Positions 48,811 to 58,057 of a DNA stretch of 64,000 nt are shown one piece after another. The DNA is from Serratia oryzae. Lineage in GTDB: Bacteria; Pseudomonadota; Gammaproteobacteria; Enterobacterales; Enterobacteriaceae. Position numbers and translations under genes: made by a program. Numbering within the stretch: the first letter of the stretch is position 1; every line of letters begins with the position of its first letter. A model generated the notes under the pieces. The model was given only the letters and a program-made list of their open reading frames with translations. It ran no database searches and had not been told where the DNA came from. The DNA lies in NCBI RefSeq assembly GCF_001976145.1, contig NZ_MOXD01000013.1, positions 62,001 to 126,000 of the forward strand, read 5' to 3'.

Positions 48811-49767
48811 TTAGCGTCCCTCGTTCTTAGCCAGGCGCAAAATCATAAACTTCGACAGCGCCAGGACGATAAAGGTGATAACAAACAGGATCAGCCCCAA
48901 CTGCATCAGTGCAGAAGTGTGCAGCCCAGACTCCGCTTCCGCGAATTCGTTAGCCAGCGCCGAGGTAATACTGTTGCCCGGCATAAACAGCGAGAAGCTG
49001 TCGAGCTGGTAGGTGTTGCCGATGATAAAGGTCACCGCCATGGTTTCCCCCAGCGCACGCCCGAGCCCGAGCATGATGCCGCCAATCACGCCGTTTTTGG
49101 TGAAAGGCAGCACGATGCGCCAGATCACTTCCCAGGTGGTGCAGCCGATGCCGTAAGCCGACTCCTTCATCATCACCGGGGTTTGTTCAAACACGTCGCG
49201 CATTACTGCGGCAATGTAGGGAATAATCATGATCGCCAGGATCACACCGGCGGCCAAGATCCCGATACCAAACGCCGGGCCGGAGAACAACTCACCGACA
49301 ATCGGGATACCGGAAAGCACGTTGCCAACCGGTGTCTGGAAATATTGGGCAAAAAGCGGGGCAAACACGAACAGGCCCCACATGCCGTAAACAATGCTAG
49401 GGATCGCCGCCAGCAGCTCAATAGCGATGCCCAGCGGGCGTTTGAGCCAGTTGGGTGCCAGCTCGGTCAGGAACAGGGCGATACCAAAACTGACCGGTAC
49501 GGCGATGATCAAGGCAATCAGCGAGGTCACCACCGTGCCGTAGATCGGCACCAGCGCACCAAACTGTTCAGCCGGGGCATCCCACTCTTTGGTCCACAGG
49601 AAGGCGAAGCCGAACTTCTGCATGCTTGGCCAGGAGGCGATAATTAGCGAAACAATAATGCCGCCCAGCAACAATAGGGTAACCAGCGCTGCCAGTTTAA
49701 CCAGCGCGCCGAAGATAATGTCACCATTTTTACTTGGTGGTTTAATGGTCGGCCTAGATCCAGCCAT
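48811..49767 (-). CDS. pstC: Phosphate ABC transporter permease PstC
   Basis: Inner-membrane permease of 318 residues with six membrane segments. Key blocks are the N-terminal [15 protein letters not shown] helix, [30 protein letters not shown], and the ATPase contact loop [21 protein letters not shown]. It forms the phosphate channel with PstA. It is separated from pstS by 92 bp in which GC-rich palindromes occur, as expected where the binding protein must be made in excess. Confidence 0.96.
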   Translation of the reverse strand: MAGSRPTIKPPSKNGDIIFGALVKLAALVTLLLLGGIIVSLIIASWPSMQKFGFAFLWTKEWDAPAEQFGALVPIYGTVVTSLIALIIAVPVSFGIALFLTELAPNWLKRPLGIAIELLAAIPSIVYGMWGLFVFAPLFAQYFQTPVGNVLSGIPIVGELFSGPAFGIGILAAGVILAIMIIPYIAAVMRDVFEQTPVMMKESAYGIGCTTWEVIWRIVLPFTKNGVIGGIMLGLGRALGETMAVTFIIGNTYQLDSFSLFMPGNSITSALANEFAEAESGLHTSALMQLGLILFVITFIVLALSKFMILRLAKNEGR

Positions 49768-49859
49768 AGATTACTCTTCTGTTAAAGCTTGGAGGGCCCA
49801 GCACGCTGAGCCCTGACACATCAGGCTGAGGCGCGGCCTATGCCGCACCCCCTGCATAG

Positions 49860-50900
49860 TTAGAACAACGCTTTACCGGAACTGTCTTTGATATTAGTTC
49901 TCCAGGCAGCACGGATTTGCTCAACCACTTCTGGTGGTAATGTGGCGTAATCCAGTTCGCTGGCCTGTTTGGCACCGGTTTTGTAAGCCCAGTCAAAGAA
50001 CTTCAGCACTTCTGCGCCTTGTTCTGGCTTCTTCTGCTCTTTGTGTACCAGGATAAAGGTGGTGGAGGTGATCGGCCAGACGTTGTCGCCTTTCTGGTTG
50101 GTCAGGTCCTGAGCAAAAGTTTTACTCCAGTCCGCGCCTTTGGCCGCTGCGCTGAAGCTCTCTTCAGTGGGGCTGACCGGCTGGCCGTCTGCTGACACCA
50201 GTTTAGTGTAAGCCAGGTTATTTTGCTTGGCATAGGCGTATTCAACATAACCGATAGAGCCAGGCAGGCGCTGAACAAACGCCGCGATACCGTCATTCCC
50301 CTTGCCACCCAGGCCAGTCGGCCAGTTAACGGTTGAACCTGCACCGATTTTCTCTTTCCACTGTGCGTTAGCTTTAGACAGGTAGCTGGTGAAGACGAAA
50401 GAGGTGCCGGAACCGTCTGCGCGGCGTACCACCGCAATGTTCTGATCCGGTAGCTTCACGCCAGGGTTCAGCTTAACGATCGCCGGGTCATTCCATTTTT
50501 TGATGTTACCCAGGTAGATATCACCCAAGGTTTGACCATCCAGGGTCAGTTCGCCGGATTTGATGCCCGGAATGTTCACTGCCAACACCACGCCGCCAAT
50601 CACGGTAGGGAACTGAAACAGGCCGTCTGCAGCCAGTTTGTCGTCAGACAGCGGGGCATCGGAAGCGCCAAAGTCAACGGTGTTGGCGATGATTTGCTTC
50701 ACGCCGCCAGAGGAGCCGATCCCCTGATAGTTAACTTTGTTGCCGGTTTCTTTCTGATAAGAATCTGCCCACTTGGCGTAAACCGGAGCGGGGAATGTCG
50801 CACCTGCACCGGTCAGGCTAGCAGCAGCGAACGCAGACACAGAGGCCAGGGAAAAAGTCGCTGCCACAATACTGGCGACGGTGGTACGCATCAGTTTCAT
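49860..50900 (-). CDS. pstS: Phosphate-binding periplasmic protein PstS
   Basis: High-affinity phosphate receptor of 346 residues. The signal peptide ends at AFA (residue 25) and is followed by [20 protein letters not shown], whose Thr/Ala loop binds phosphate. The other contacts are in [11 protein letters not shown] and [16 protein letters not shown]. Eight further residues could be added upstream, but the AGGAGGGATT before the ATG at 50900 decides the start. It heads the pst-phoU operon, and tandem Pho boxes lie about 75-130 bp upstream, so PhoB induces it under phosphate starvation. Confidence 0.97.
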   Translation of the reverse strand: MKLMRTTVASIVAATFSLASVSAFAAASLTGAGATFPAPVYAKWADSYQKETGNKVNYQGIGSSGGVKQIIANTVDFGASDAPLSDDKLAADGLFQFPTVIGGVVLAVNIPGIKSGELTLDGQTLGDIYLGNIKKWNDPAIVKLNPGVKLPDQNIAVVRRADGSGTSFVFTSYLSKANAQWKEKIGAGSTVNWPTGLGGKGNDGIAAFVQRLPGSIGYVEYAYAKQNNLAYTKLVSADGQPVSPTEESFSAAAKGADWSKTFAQDLTNQKGDNVWPITSTTFILVHKEQKKPEQGAEVLKFFDWAYKTGAKQASELDYATLPPEVVEQIRAAWRTNIKDSSGKALF

Positions 50901-50974
50901 AATCCCTCCTAATGGGATATTCAAAAATCAACTTTGAGTTGTTTTCATCAGAGTAAGTATTGTTGCAAGAGGGA

Positions 50975-51029
50975 AAATAGGACAGTTTAGTGACAGAAAA
51001 ATGTACGAAATATGACAGTTATATTACAG
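50975..51029 (-). promoter_or_regulatory. Tandem Pho boxes of the pstS promoter
   Basis: On the minus strand CTGTAATATAA-CTGTCATATTT (51029-51008) and CTGTCACTAAA-CTGTCCTATTT (50996-50975) are two PhoB sites, each of two 11-bp direct repeats. An 11-bp gap keeps all repeats in the same helical register. The consensus half-site is CTGTCATA. They replace the -35 region of the promoter. Confidence 0.88.
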
Positions 51030-51141
51030 TCACCCCAAAAACAGGTTAATTAACTTAAAAATCATCAAGATAATAATATCTTACTGGCAGATTTTCACTG
51101 CCAGCCGGGTTTAAATCCGCATATTATTACGCCGTTCACGC

Positions 51142-52425
51142 CTAGAAATAATAGGTAAGCGACATTTGCCAACGCCGTTCTGGCCGCACCGGTTCCACCT
51201 GCGATGCTTCAAAACGATAGATTTTCTGCCACTGTAAGGCCAGATCCACCGGGCCAATATGACGACGGACTTCGGCAAACCCCATATTCCGCTGCTGTTG
51301 CAGATCGCGCTGCCAGATCGCGTTAATATCGTAATGATCAACGATATCTTTCCAGTAGGCCTGGAGCAGCACGGAGCGACGGGGCATCAGCCAGTTTTGT
51401 GCCTGTAATGGGGCCTCACCAAAAGAAACTCCCCCTTGAGCCAGGGCATAAGGAGGTTGGCTGGCAAGGAAATCCAGCGCCCGCCGGTTATCAGCGCTGC
51501 CGTTATAATGGCCCTCAGCGCGCAGCGTTAAGCGATTTTCCCCACTCCAGGTCACCCCATAAGCCAGGCGATTACGCCAGCGGCTTTCCTGCAATGACTC
51601 AGGCAATGCGGTTTGCCAACCGTAAGGCTGACGCCCTCCGGCCCACTCGGTGTAGAGCAGCGTGGAATGGGAGAGCACCCGTGAAAGGTTGAAACCCAAC
51701 TGCGGCGAGCGGCCTTGCTCAGCGAGCAGTAACCCTTGCGGGTTCAGATTTTCCGCCCATTTATAGCTGCCCACCAGCAATAGACGCTGCCTGGGGTTGC
51801 TGGCCCCCCAATCCAGGCTGGCACTTTGCTGGCTTGGACGATCGCTGAGCTTAGGCGACCAGATGGCGGTCAACGCGGCTTGATCCCACAAATATTGCCA
51901 ACGCAGCATGGCATTACCCAGGCGGTTATTTCTCAACGTTTCTGGGTCGGCAGAGGTTACAGAGCGCACCGTGCCCTCGCCAAGAAAATCGGTAGGGTTA
52001 TAACCGAATGCCAAGCCATAGCGCGTGTTGACGCGCCCTGCATCCAGCAGTAAACGCGGCGTTACACGATAAGTCAGATAGGCTTCTTTTAGCGAGTTCA
52101 CGCTGCTGTCACTGCGTAAACCCGGGGAGAAACGGCTATCAAAACGGTTAGCCAGCACAAAGCGCCAGTCCTGAGAGGGAGTGATCGCCAGAGGAGCATC
52201 CCAGCGCAGATCGAGCGAAACTCGCTGCTGGTTGCCGCCATTCTCATTCACGCTGCTGGCCGCTTCAGCCGACATGTTGAGCTTTTTGCTCTCCGTGGAA
52301 GAGAATTTCGTGTTGTCGGCCAGATCCAAAGCGGCCAGCGTGGCATCTTCTCCATAGGCTGAGTGGCCACACAGAACCGATAACGCCGCTATCCATGATA
52401 AAGAAGAGTGTCGCGCTTTCTTCAT
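51142..52425 (-). CDS. Outer-membrane beta-barrel protein of the Lol-like operon
   Basis: Protein of 427 residues with no close named family that I recognise. A signal peptide ends near residue 25. The rest alternates polar and aromatic residues in many short strands, such as RVSLDLRWDAPL, EAYLTYRVTPRLLLDAGRVN, LLYTEWAGGR and RRWQMSLTYYF. It ends with Phe, the mark for BAM-dependent insertion. It looks like a porin or DUF1302-like barrel. Its ATG lies three bases after the stop of the LolA-like gene, so they are translated together. It may be the outer-membrane acceptor or channel of the ABC/LolA-like system encoded upstream. It is followed by the pstS promoter region. Confidence 0.78.
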   Translation of the reverse strand: MKKARHSSLSWIAALSVLCGHSAYGEDATLAALDLADNTKFSSTESKKLNMSAEAASSVNENGGNQQRVSLDLRWDAPLAITPSQDWRFVLANRFDSRFSPGLRSDSSVNSLKEAYLTYRVTPRLLLDAGRVNTRYGLAFGYNPTDFLGEGTVRSVTSADPETLRNNRLGNAMLRWQYLWDQAALTAIWSPKLSDRPSQQSASLDWGASNPRQRLLLVGSYKWAENLNPQGLLLAEQGRSPQLGFNLSRVLSHSTLLYTEWAGGRQPYGWQTALPESLQESRWRNRLAYGVTWSGENRLTLRAEGHYNGSADNRRALDFLASQPPYALAQGGVSFGEAPLQAQNWLMPRRSVLLQAYWKDIVDHYDINAIWQRDLQQQRNMGFAEVRRHIGPVDLALQWQKIYRFEASQVEPVRPERRWQMSLTYYF

Positions 52426-52428
52426 CCG

Positions 52429-53202
52429 TCAGTCATCCTTGAAGTGCGGCAGGTAATCACGCTGCAGCCAGGCCTCTGGAACGTCATACCAGGCAAAATC
52501 CTGGTGCTTGAGCACGGTAACCAATTGCGAATTTATGCCATCGATAATCACCGCTTCCGTTGGGCGGCTTCCACCCAGCACCGGCTGGTAACCACGGAAA
52601 TAGGTGGTCTTGAGCAAACTGCCGTTAACGGCATAAAACTCGGCTTTACAGCTTTTGAAATCCTGTTTATCAACCCAAAGCTCCATAGAGGGATAGGCGG
52701 CGTCAGAATTGCGCGCCACCAGATGCAGGCGATAACAGTCCCGCAGCTGCCGTTCTCCATCCAATACCTGCTCTTCTTTCACTAAGGTGGCCTGATAGTC
52801 GTAATTCCAGTTTGCCGTCACTACGTCACCGTTGGCAGCCTGCCCCAACAGGCGCTGCTGGGGGGAAATAGGCACGCTAGCCTGGCTGGCAGGATCATAC
52901 AGCCACAGATCTTGGCCGCTCTTCAGCGTTAACTTACCGGCATCCCGCTGAGGGCTGACAAACTTCACCAGACTGCGAAACTGGCCGCTCGGATAGGCGC
53001 GGGAATAGAGACGCAAAGTGCTGGTTTCAAACTGCTTGCCGTTTTTATAGCTGACCAGGGTAGTGCTCAAGCTGAAAGAGCGGCTCGGGTTACGAACCTC
53101 ATCGCTTTTTTTCAAGATGTCTTGAGCGCTGAGCGTAGCCAATGCTTGGCCGCTGGCAAACAGGCTGAACAACAGGCCAGAGATCAATGAGAATCTCATC
53201 AT
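52429..53202 (-). CDS. LolA-like periplasmic outer-membrane lipoprotein-sorting protein
   Basis: Periplasmic protein of 257 residues. The signal peptide ends at ALA (residue 22). The mature part has the pattern of the LolA-like 'outer-membrane lipoprotein-sorting protein' family: FRSLVKFVSPQRDAGKLTL, GQDLWLYDPASQASVPIS and LVKEEQVLDGERQLRDCYRLHL, which would form a half-open hydrophobic barrel that carries lipidated cargo. It is not the housekeeping LolA. It is encoded between an FtsX-type permease and an outer-membrane barrel, which suggests a dedicated inner-to-outer-membrane route. AAGGAAG precedes the ATG. Confidence 0.85.
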   Translation of the reverse strand: MMRFSLISGLLFSLFASGQALATLSAQDILKKSDEVRNPSRSFSLSTTLVSYKNGKQFETSTLRLYSRAYPSGQFRSLVKFVSPQRDAGKLTLKSGQDLWLYDPASQASVPISPQQRLLGQAANGDVVTANWNYDYQATLVKEEQVLDGERQLRDCYRLHLVARNSDAAYPSMELWVDKQDFKSCKAEFYAVNGSLLKTTYFRGYQPVLGGSRPTEAVIIDGINSQLVTVLKHQDFAWYDVPEAWLQRDYLPHFKDD

Positions 53203-53259
53203 GATGTGAATCTTCCTTGTAAGTAAAACAATAACTTCCCATCCTCCATTACGATGGGA

Positions 53260-54648
53260 TCAAGCATGTCGCAGAGCTTGGACGATACGAACGTTTGCCG
53301 CTCGCCGGGCAGGCCACCAAGATGAAAACACCGCAGCAACCATCAGAATCGCCAGAACGCTTAGCAGCATCGTCCATTCCCCCCAGATCCTTATCTTGAT
53401 TGGGATTGGCGCAATCACCCCAGGTGGATGCCAGGTCAGGCCCGAGCGATTAATGAGATAGGCCAGAAACAGTGAAAGAGTAATCCCGGTAATACAGCCG
53501 ATTATACCCAGTAAAACGCCTTCATTAAGAAACAAACGCTGGATGTCCTGACGCTTAAGCCCCACCGCTCGTAGCGTACCGATCTCAATCGTGCGCTCCA
53601 GAACCGCCATGCTCATGGTGTTACTGATGGTGAACAACGCAATACATAAAATCAGTGCCAGCAGAAAATGAAATATCTTACCGAACATATCCAGGATCTG
53701 GTTATATAACGGCTGTAACTGAGAAAAATCATAAACAACCAAGGGTTCATCAACCAGCGTGGTTTTGAATAACTGCTGCAGACGAGCGCGAGCCGCTTCC
53801 AGTTGTTCCGTACTACGCAGCTGCAGAGTAATGGCCGTGACGCCCGGTTGACTACGACCAAACACCAGTTGCTGAGCTTGTGCCAGATGAATACCAACGT
53901 AGCTGTCATCCAACTCTCTGGCGGCCTGCGGCTGCACGCCCTCGACCTTTGCACGAATGATATTAGGTGCTCCACCAACCGAGGCCGCCAACAGTTCGAT
54001 TTGATCTCCAGTTGGCGGCTTCCTTTCCTCCCGCGTCTGCTGAGCGAGTTGCATCAGATCGTCAGGAAGCACCGTCGTATTGTTATCTACCGGAGGTGCC
54101 GAACTACCACAGGGTTGGTCAGTAACAAAATCACATAACTGCAGCATCCGCGCCACGCCTGCGCCGATCATGGCGGCATCGGGGGCATGTTCGTTGAGTG
54201 TCCTCTCCTGTCTCCCTTTGCCGAGATGATACTCATCCCATTTGTTCAACGCTGCTTGACCCACAGCTTCGCTGCCGTAAATCAATACGGGACGGGAAGT
54301 GCCAGCCGCATAATTTCCGGCGATACCATTCAGGATCAGCACCGGGGTTTTAACCACCACCATCTGGCTTAGCTCGGGATCCTGCTCAATCAGCGCCATG
54401 ATTTTCTGGTAGTTTTTGATACTGTACTCTGCCGGGTTGGCCGAACCATTCAGCAAGTAATCCTTATGCTGTATTTGCAGATGGCCGGTGTCACGAACAA
54501 AGGTAGTTTGCAGACTGTATTCAATGGAACGGTTGTAGCCACCAAACAGCAAAATGCCGACGGCACCGACGGTGATCGCGCAAAGAGTCGATAGCGTCCG
54601 GCGTCTGTTACGCAGTAAGTTGCGTAAGGCCAGCTTGAATGTTTGCAT
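53260..54648 (-). CDS. FtsX/MacB/LolE-type ABC permease
   Basis: Inner-membrane permease of 462 residues. One membrane segment near residues 18-38 (TLSTLCAITVGAVGILLFGGY) is followed by a large periplasmic domain (about 40-320) and three C-terminal segments that form the FtsX domain (FHFLLALILCIALFTISNTM, VLLGIIGCITGITLSLFLAYLI and the last near 425-445). RTIEIGTLRAVGLKRQDI is the coupling helix. This is the topology of LolC/E and MacB. Two cysteines in the periplasmic domain (about 170-180) may pair. The ATPase gene is 23 bp upstream and the LolA-like gene 57 bp downstream. Confidence 0.88.
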   Translation of the reverse strand: MQTFKLALRNLLRNRRRTLSTLCAITVGAVGILLFGGYNRSIEYSLQTTFVRDTGHLQIQHKDYLLNGSANPAEYSIKNYQKIMALIEQDPELSQMVVVKTPVLILNGIAGNYAAGTSRPVLIYGSEAVGQAALNKWDEYHLGKGRQERTLNEHAPDAAMIGAGVARMLQLCDFVTDQPCGSSAPPVDNNTTVLPDDLMQLAQQTREERKPPTGDQIELLAASVGGAPNIIRAKVEGVQPQAARELDDSYVGIHLAQAQQLVFGRSQPGVTAITLQLRSTEQLEAARARLQQLFKTTLVDEPLVVYDFSQLQPLYNQILDMFGKIFHFLLALILCIALFTISNTMSMAVLERTIEIGTLRAVGLKRQDIQRLFLNEGVLLGIIGCITGITLSLFLAYLINRSGLTWHPPGVIAPIPIKIRIWGEWTMLLSVLAILMVAAVFSSWWPARRAANVRIVQALRHA

Positions 54649-54671
54649 AATAATTTTCTCCAGCGGGAAAC

Positions 54672-55355
54672 TTACTGCATGGCAATGCGGATTACATTAC
54701 CGTCATGCACCTGATAGAGATCGTCTGCTGCCGCAATGACCTGCGGGTCATGGGAAGAAAAGACCACCGTTACCGAATGTTCCTGCTGCAAACGCCGCAG
54801 CAACTGCAAAATAGAGTTGCCGGTTTTGCTGTCCAGATTAGCCGTCGGTTCATCCGCCAGTACCAGAGAAGGGCGATGGATGAGGGCCCGGGCGATCGCA
54901 ACGCGCTGACGTTGCCCACCGGAAAGCTGCCCGGGAAGCGATCGCGCTTTGTCCGCCAAACCGACGGTTTCCAGCATATTCATGATGGCGGATTTTCGCT
55001 GCGCAACCGTTGTGCCTTGCAAGATCAGCGGGATTTCAACGTTTTCCCAAACGCTTAAGACGGGGATTAAATTAAAGTTCTGAAAAATAAATCCAAGGTT
55101 GCGGGCGCGAAATGCACTGCGCTGATCGTCATTCAGCCGCGACATCTCTTGCCCGGCAATCATCAGGCTACCCCGATCGGGGCGATCGATACCGCCGATG
55201 ACATTCAATAACGTCGTTTTGCCACTCCCAGACTGGCCAGATAATACGGTGAAACGTTGCGAGGCAATTTTTATATTAATATCCCTTAATGCCTCGACCT
55301 TGGACTGCCCCAATAAATAATTTTTATAAATTCCTTTAATCTCTACTGCCCACAT
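54672..55355 (-). CDS. LolD/MacB-type ABC ATPase
   Basis: ATPase of 227 residues that should drive the permease of the next gene. Walker A GQSGSGKTT (40-48), Q-loop FIFQNFNLIPVLSVWENVEIP (89-109), signature LSGGQ (144-148), Walker B LVLADEPTANLD (164-175) and switch His201 are intact. The sequence is of the o228/LolD subgroup, used by mechanotransmission-type exporters rather than importers. It heads a four-gene operon. AAGGA lies about 11 bases before the ATG. Upstream are 657 bp of AT-rich DNA up to glmS. Confidence 0.9.
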   Translation of the reverse strand: MWAVEIKGIYKNYLLGQSKVEALRDINIKIASQRFTVLSGQSGSGKTTLLNVIGGIDRPDRGSLMIAGQEMSRLNDDQRSAFRARNLGFIFQNFNLIPVLSVWENVEIPLILQGTTVAQRKSAIMNMLETVGLADKARSLPGQLSGGQRQRVAIARALIHRPSLVLADEPTANLDSKTGNSILQLLRRLQQEHSVTVVFSSHDPQVIAAADDLYQVHDGNVIRIAMQ

Positions 55356-55960
55356 TTTTCTTTAATTCCTTTTAAATATGAAGACATCCCTTCACGAAAG
55401 AGCCGATAAAGTCAGTCAAACACACATAAATATAAATAATGTATCTTAGCAAAGCATATAAATATTTGAGTAATAACGCTACGTCAACGTATGGTAAGCG
55501 TTACCCTAAGCATCAAGTCATTATTTTTTAGCGAATCATCAAAACGATCAAGACCCAGAGCCACCAAGGCGATCAAATAATTCGAGTTGCTTGCAGGTGG
55601 CAAACGCGTGAATCCCTATATCTGACTCGGGTAAACACGTGTAACCAACACTCAAGCAAACTGAAGTATGAAGAGTATATGTTTTTTCTTAACTATAAAA
55701 CCATCATCAAGACAAACCTATAAAAACCTGAACTGTATCATCGACGAAACGATTCAATAAGATTGATGTATTATTAATGCATTTTATAAGGCAACAAGAT
55801 AAGAGTGATTATTAGTACGACAACATAATCAGGTAAAAAATGCCATATTAGCTGGTCAAAATATAAGAAACCTCTCATCTATATAAGCAATATCTTATTT
55901 GAATTAGGCCCTGCCTTTGAAATCTCACATTTTAACTTTTTGTTAATTTTAATACGCCGA
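55356..55960. other. AT-rich leader region between the Lol-like operon and glmS
   Basis: No gene is convincing. The DNA is visibly richer in A and T than the flanking genes and contains one decayed ERIC element (listed separately) and several AT-rich promoter-like patches. It probably holds the promoter of the Lol-like operon. Such DNA is a common target of H-NS. Confidence 0.5.
55573..55679. repeat. Decayed ERIC-like element
   Basis: AAATAATTCGAGTTGC at the left and GAAGTATGAAGAGTATA at the right match ERIC ends. The inner GTGAATCCCTATATCTGACTCG resembles the core. About 107 bp remain. Confidence 0.6.
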
Positions 55961-55963
55961 AAA

Positions 55964-55987
55964 AAAACCGGCGCACAGGCCGGTTTT
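55964..55987 (-). terminator. Terminator of glmS
   Basis: AAAACCGGC pairs with GCCGGTTTT around six bases, 25 bp after the glmS stop; a long run of T follows on the minus strand. Confidence 0.85.
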
Positions 55988-56012
55988 GATATTATTGGCA
56001 GAACCCCATCCA

Positions 56013-57842
56013 TCACTCTACGGTAACGGACTTCGCCAGGTTACGCGGCTGATCCACGTCAGTACCTTTGATTAACGCCACATAATAGGACAGCAACTGC
56101 AACGGTACCGTATAGAAAATAGGCGCCACGATTTCTTCAACGTGTGGCAATTGAATGATGGTCATACCTTCGCTGCTGACAAAACCGGCATCCTGATCGG
56201 CAAACACGTACAGTTGCCCCCCGCGCGCGCGAACTTCTTCGATGTTGGACTTCAGCTTTTCCAGCAGTTCGTTGTTAGGAGCAACCACAATGACCGGCAT
56301 ATCTGCATCAATCAACGCCAATGGACCATGCTTTAACTCACCGGCAGCATAGGCTTCCGCATGAATATAGGAGATTTCTTTCAGCTTCAGCGCTCCTTCC
56401 ATAGCGATCGGATACTGATCGCCACGGCCCAGGAACAACGCATGGTGTTTGTCGGAGAAACCTTCCGCCAGCGCTTCAATGCTCTTATCCAGCGACAGCA
56501 TCTGCTCGATACGCGCTGGCAGCGCTTGCAGACCGTGGACAATATCATGCTCAACGCTTTCAGCCATTCCCTTCAGGCGGCCAATGCGTGCCACCAGCAT
56601 CAGCAACACGGCTAATTGGGTGGTGAAGGCTTTGGTGGAGGCTACACCAATTTCAGTACCTGCTTTGGTCATCAGAGCCAGATCGGATTCACGCACTAAA
56701 GAAGAACCGGCAACGTTACACACCGCCAGCGATCCCAAGTAACCCAATTCTTTCGACAAGCGCAGCGCAGCAAGCGTATCGGCCGTTTCACCAGACTGTG
56801 ACAGAGTTACAATCAGGCTGCCTGGGCGCACCGCAGATTTGCGGTAACGGAACTCCGAAGCAATTTCCACGTCGCATGGCACCCCCGCCAACGCTTCGAA
56901 CCAGTAACGAGCCACCATACCAGAGTGATAAGAGGTACCACAGGCGATGATCTGCACGTGCTGCACTTTTGCCAGCAGCTCATCGGCACGTGGGCCCAAT
57001 TCACTGAGGTTGATCTGACCATGGCTGAAACGCCCTTCAAGGGTGTTTTTCAACGCCATCGGCTGTTCAAAAATCTCTTTTTGCATGTAATGGCGATACG
57101 CGCCTTTATCACCGGCATCGTATTGCACCTGAGATTCAATCTCTGGGCGCTCAACGGCATTACCCTGCTTATCAAAAATACTGACGGTGCGGCGAGTCAC
57201 TTCCACCACGTCGCCTTCTTCCAGGAAAATAAAGCGGCGAGTGACCGGCAACAATGCCAGTTGATCGGAAGCAATAAAGTTTTCACCCACACCACGGCCA
57301 ATGACCAGCGGGCTACCGGAACGAGCGGCGACCAATACGTTGGGATCGCGGCTGTCCATCACCACCGCACCGTAAGCACCACGCAGTTGTGGGATCACGC
57401 GCTGAACCACGTCCAGTAGCGTCCCCCCCTGCTTCTGCTCCCAGTGCACCAGGTGAGCAATCACTTCGGTATCGGTTTCTGAACTGAAGCGGTAACCGCG
57501 TTCAACCAGCAGTTCACGCAGCGGTTCGTGGTTTTCGATAATGCCGTTATGCACCACGGTGATGTAATCAGAAACATGAGGATGCGCATTCGCCTCAGTA
57601 GGTTCACCGTGCGTTGCCCAGCGGGTGTGAGCAATGCCGGTTCCCCCATGCAGAGCATGTTGCTCCGCCGCTTCAGCCAGTTTTTGTACCTTGCCGACGC
57701 GGCGTAAACGGCTGACGTTACTTTCAGCATCAACCACGGCCAAGCCGGCTGAGTCATACCCACGATATTCCAGGCGACGTAAACCTTCTAACAGGATTTC
57801 TGCAATATCACGTTGCGCTACTGCACCTACAATTCCACACAT
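56013..57842 (-). CDS. glmS: Glucosamine-fructose-6-phosphate aminotransferase
   Basis: Makes glucosamine 6-phosphate from fructose 6-phosphate and glutamine, the first step toward UDP-GlcNAc. The 609-residue chain has the glutaminase nucleophile Cys2 (MCGIVGAVA), then two SIS domains (from about 285 and 455) with CGTSYHSG and SQSGETADT for sugar phosphate, and the C-terminal [11 protein letters not shown]. It is downstream of glmU on the same strand. Its 3' end is the known target of Tn7 (attTn7), and an accessory operon lies beyond it. Confidence 0.98.
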   Translation of the reverse strand: MCGIVGAVAQRDIAEILLEGLRRLEYRGYDSAGLAVVDAESNVSRLRRVGKVQKLAEAAEQHALHGGTGIAHTRWATHGEPTEANAHPHVSDYITVVHNGIIENHEPLRELLVERGYRFSSETDTEVIAHLVHWEQKQGGTLLDVVQRVIPQLRGAYGAVVMDSRDPNVLVAARSGSPLVIGRGVGENFIASDQLALLPVTRRFIFLEEGDVVEVTRRTVSIFDKQGNAVERPEIESQVQYDAGDKGAYRHYMQKEIFEQPMALKNTLEGRFSHGQINLSELGPRADELLAKVQHVQIIACGTSYHSGMVARYWFEALAGVPCDVEIASEFRYRKSAVRPGSLIVTLSQSGETADTLAALRLSKELGYLGSLAVCNVAGSSLVRESDLALMTKAGTEIGVASTKAFTTQLAVLLMLVARIGRLKGMAESVEHDIVHGLQALPARIEQMLSLDKSIEALAEGFSDKHHALFLGRGDQYPIAMEGALKLKEISYIHAEAYAAGELKHGPLALIDADMPVIVVAPNNELLEKLKSNIEEVRARGGQLYVFADQDAGFVSSEGMTIIQLPHVEEIVAPIFYTVPLQLLSYYVALIKGTDVDQPRNLAKSVTVE

Positions 57843-57952
57843 CAGTTTATATTCCTAATTAAACGCCTTTCAGGGCGCTTTCGATGCCTTGACCTGATTT
57901 TGCCGGTTTTTTTACCGTGCATCCCCGAGCCTGTAGATGGTGGGGTTATTAT

Positions 57953-57992
57953 GTTTTGCTCTGCGCTCTAGGATAAAAGTACAGAGCAAAAC
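57953..57992. repeat. Inverted repeat in the glmU-glmS intergenic region
   Basis: GTTTTGCTCTG (57953-57963) is perfectly inverted as CAGAGCAAAAC (57982-57992) with 18 bases between. It would fold in the glmUS mRNA about 110 bases before the glmS start. In E. coli this part of the mRNA is cut by RNase E and targeted by the sRNA GlmZ; any such role here is inference. Confidence 0.6.
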
Positions 57993-58012
57993 AGGGGTGG
58001 GAGTGGCTTATT

Positions 58013-58052
58013 CCCCTCACCCCAGCCCTCCCACATAAGGAGAGGGAGCGGA
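58013..58052. repeat. C-rich intergenic repeat hairpin after glmU
   Basis: CCCCTCACCCCAGCCCTCCC followed by GGAGAGGGAGCGG is a member of the C-rich hairpins seen after several genes in this window. It sits directly after the glmU stop. Confidence 0.5.
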
Positions 58053-58057
58053 ACGAG

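Noticed and set aside
55900-56012. Tn7 right or left end next to glmS
   Set aside because: I could not see the repeated 22-bp Tn7 end motifs or tns genes; only the location is suggestive.
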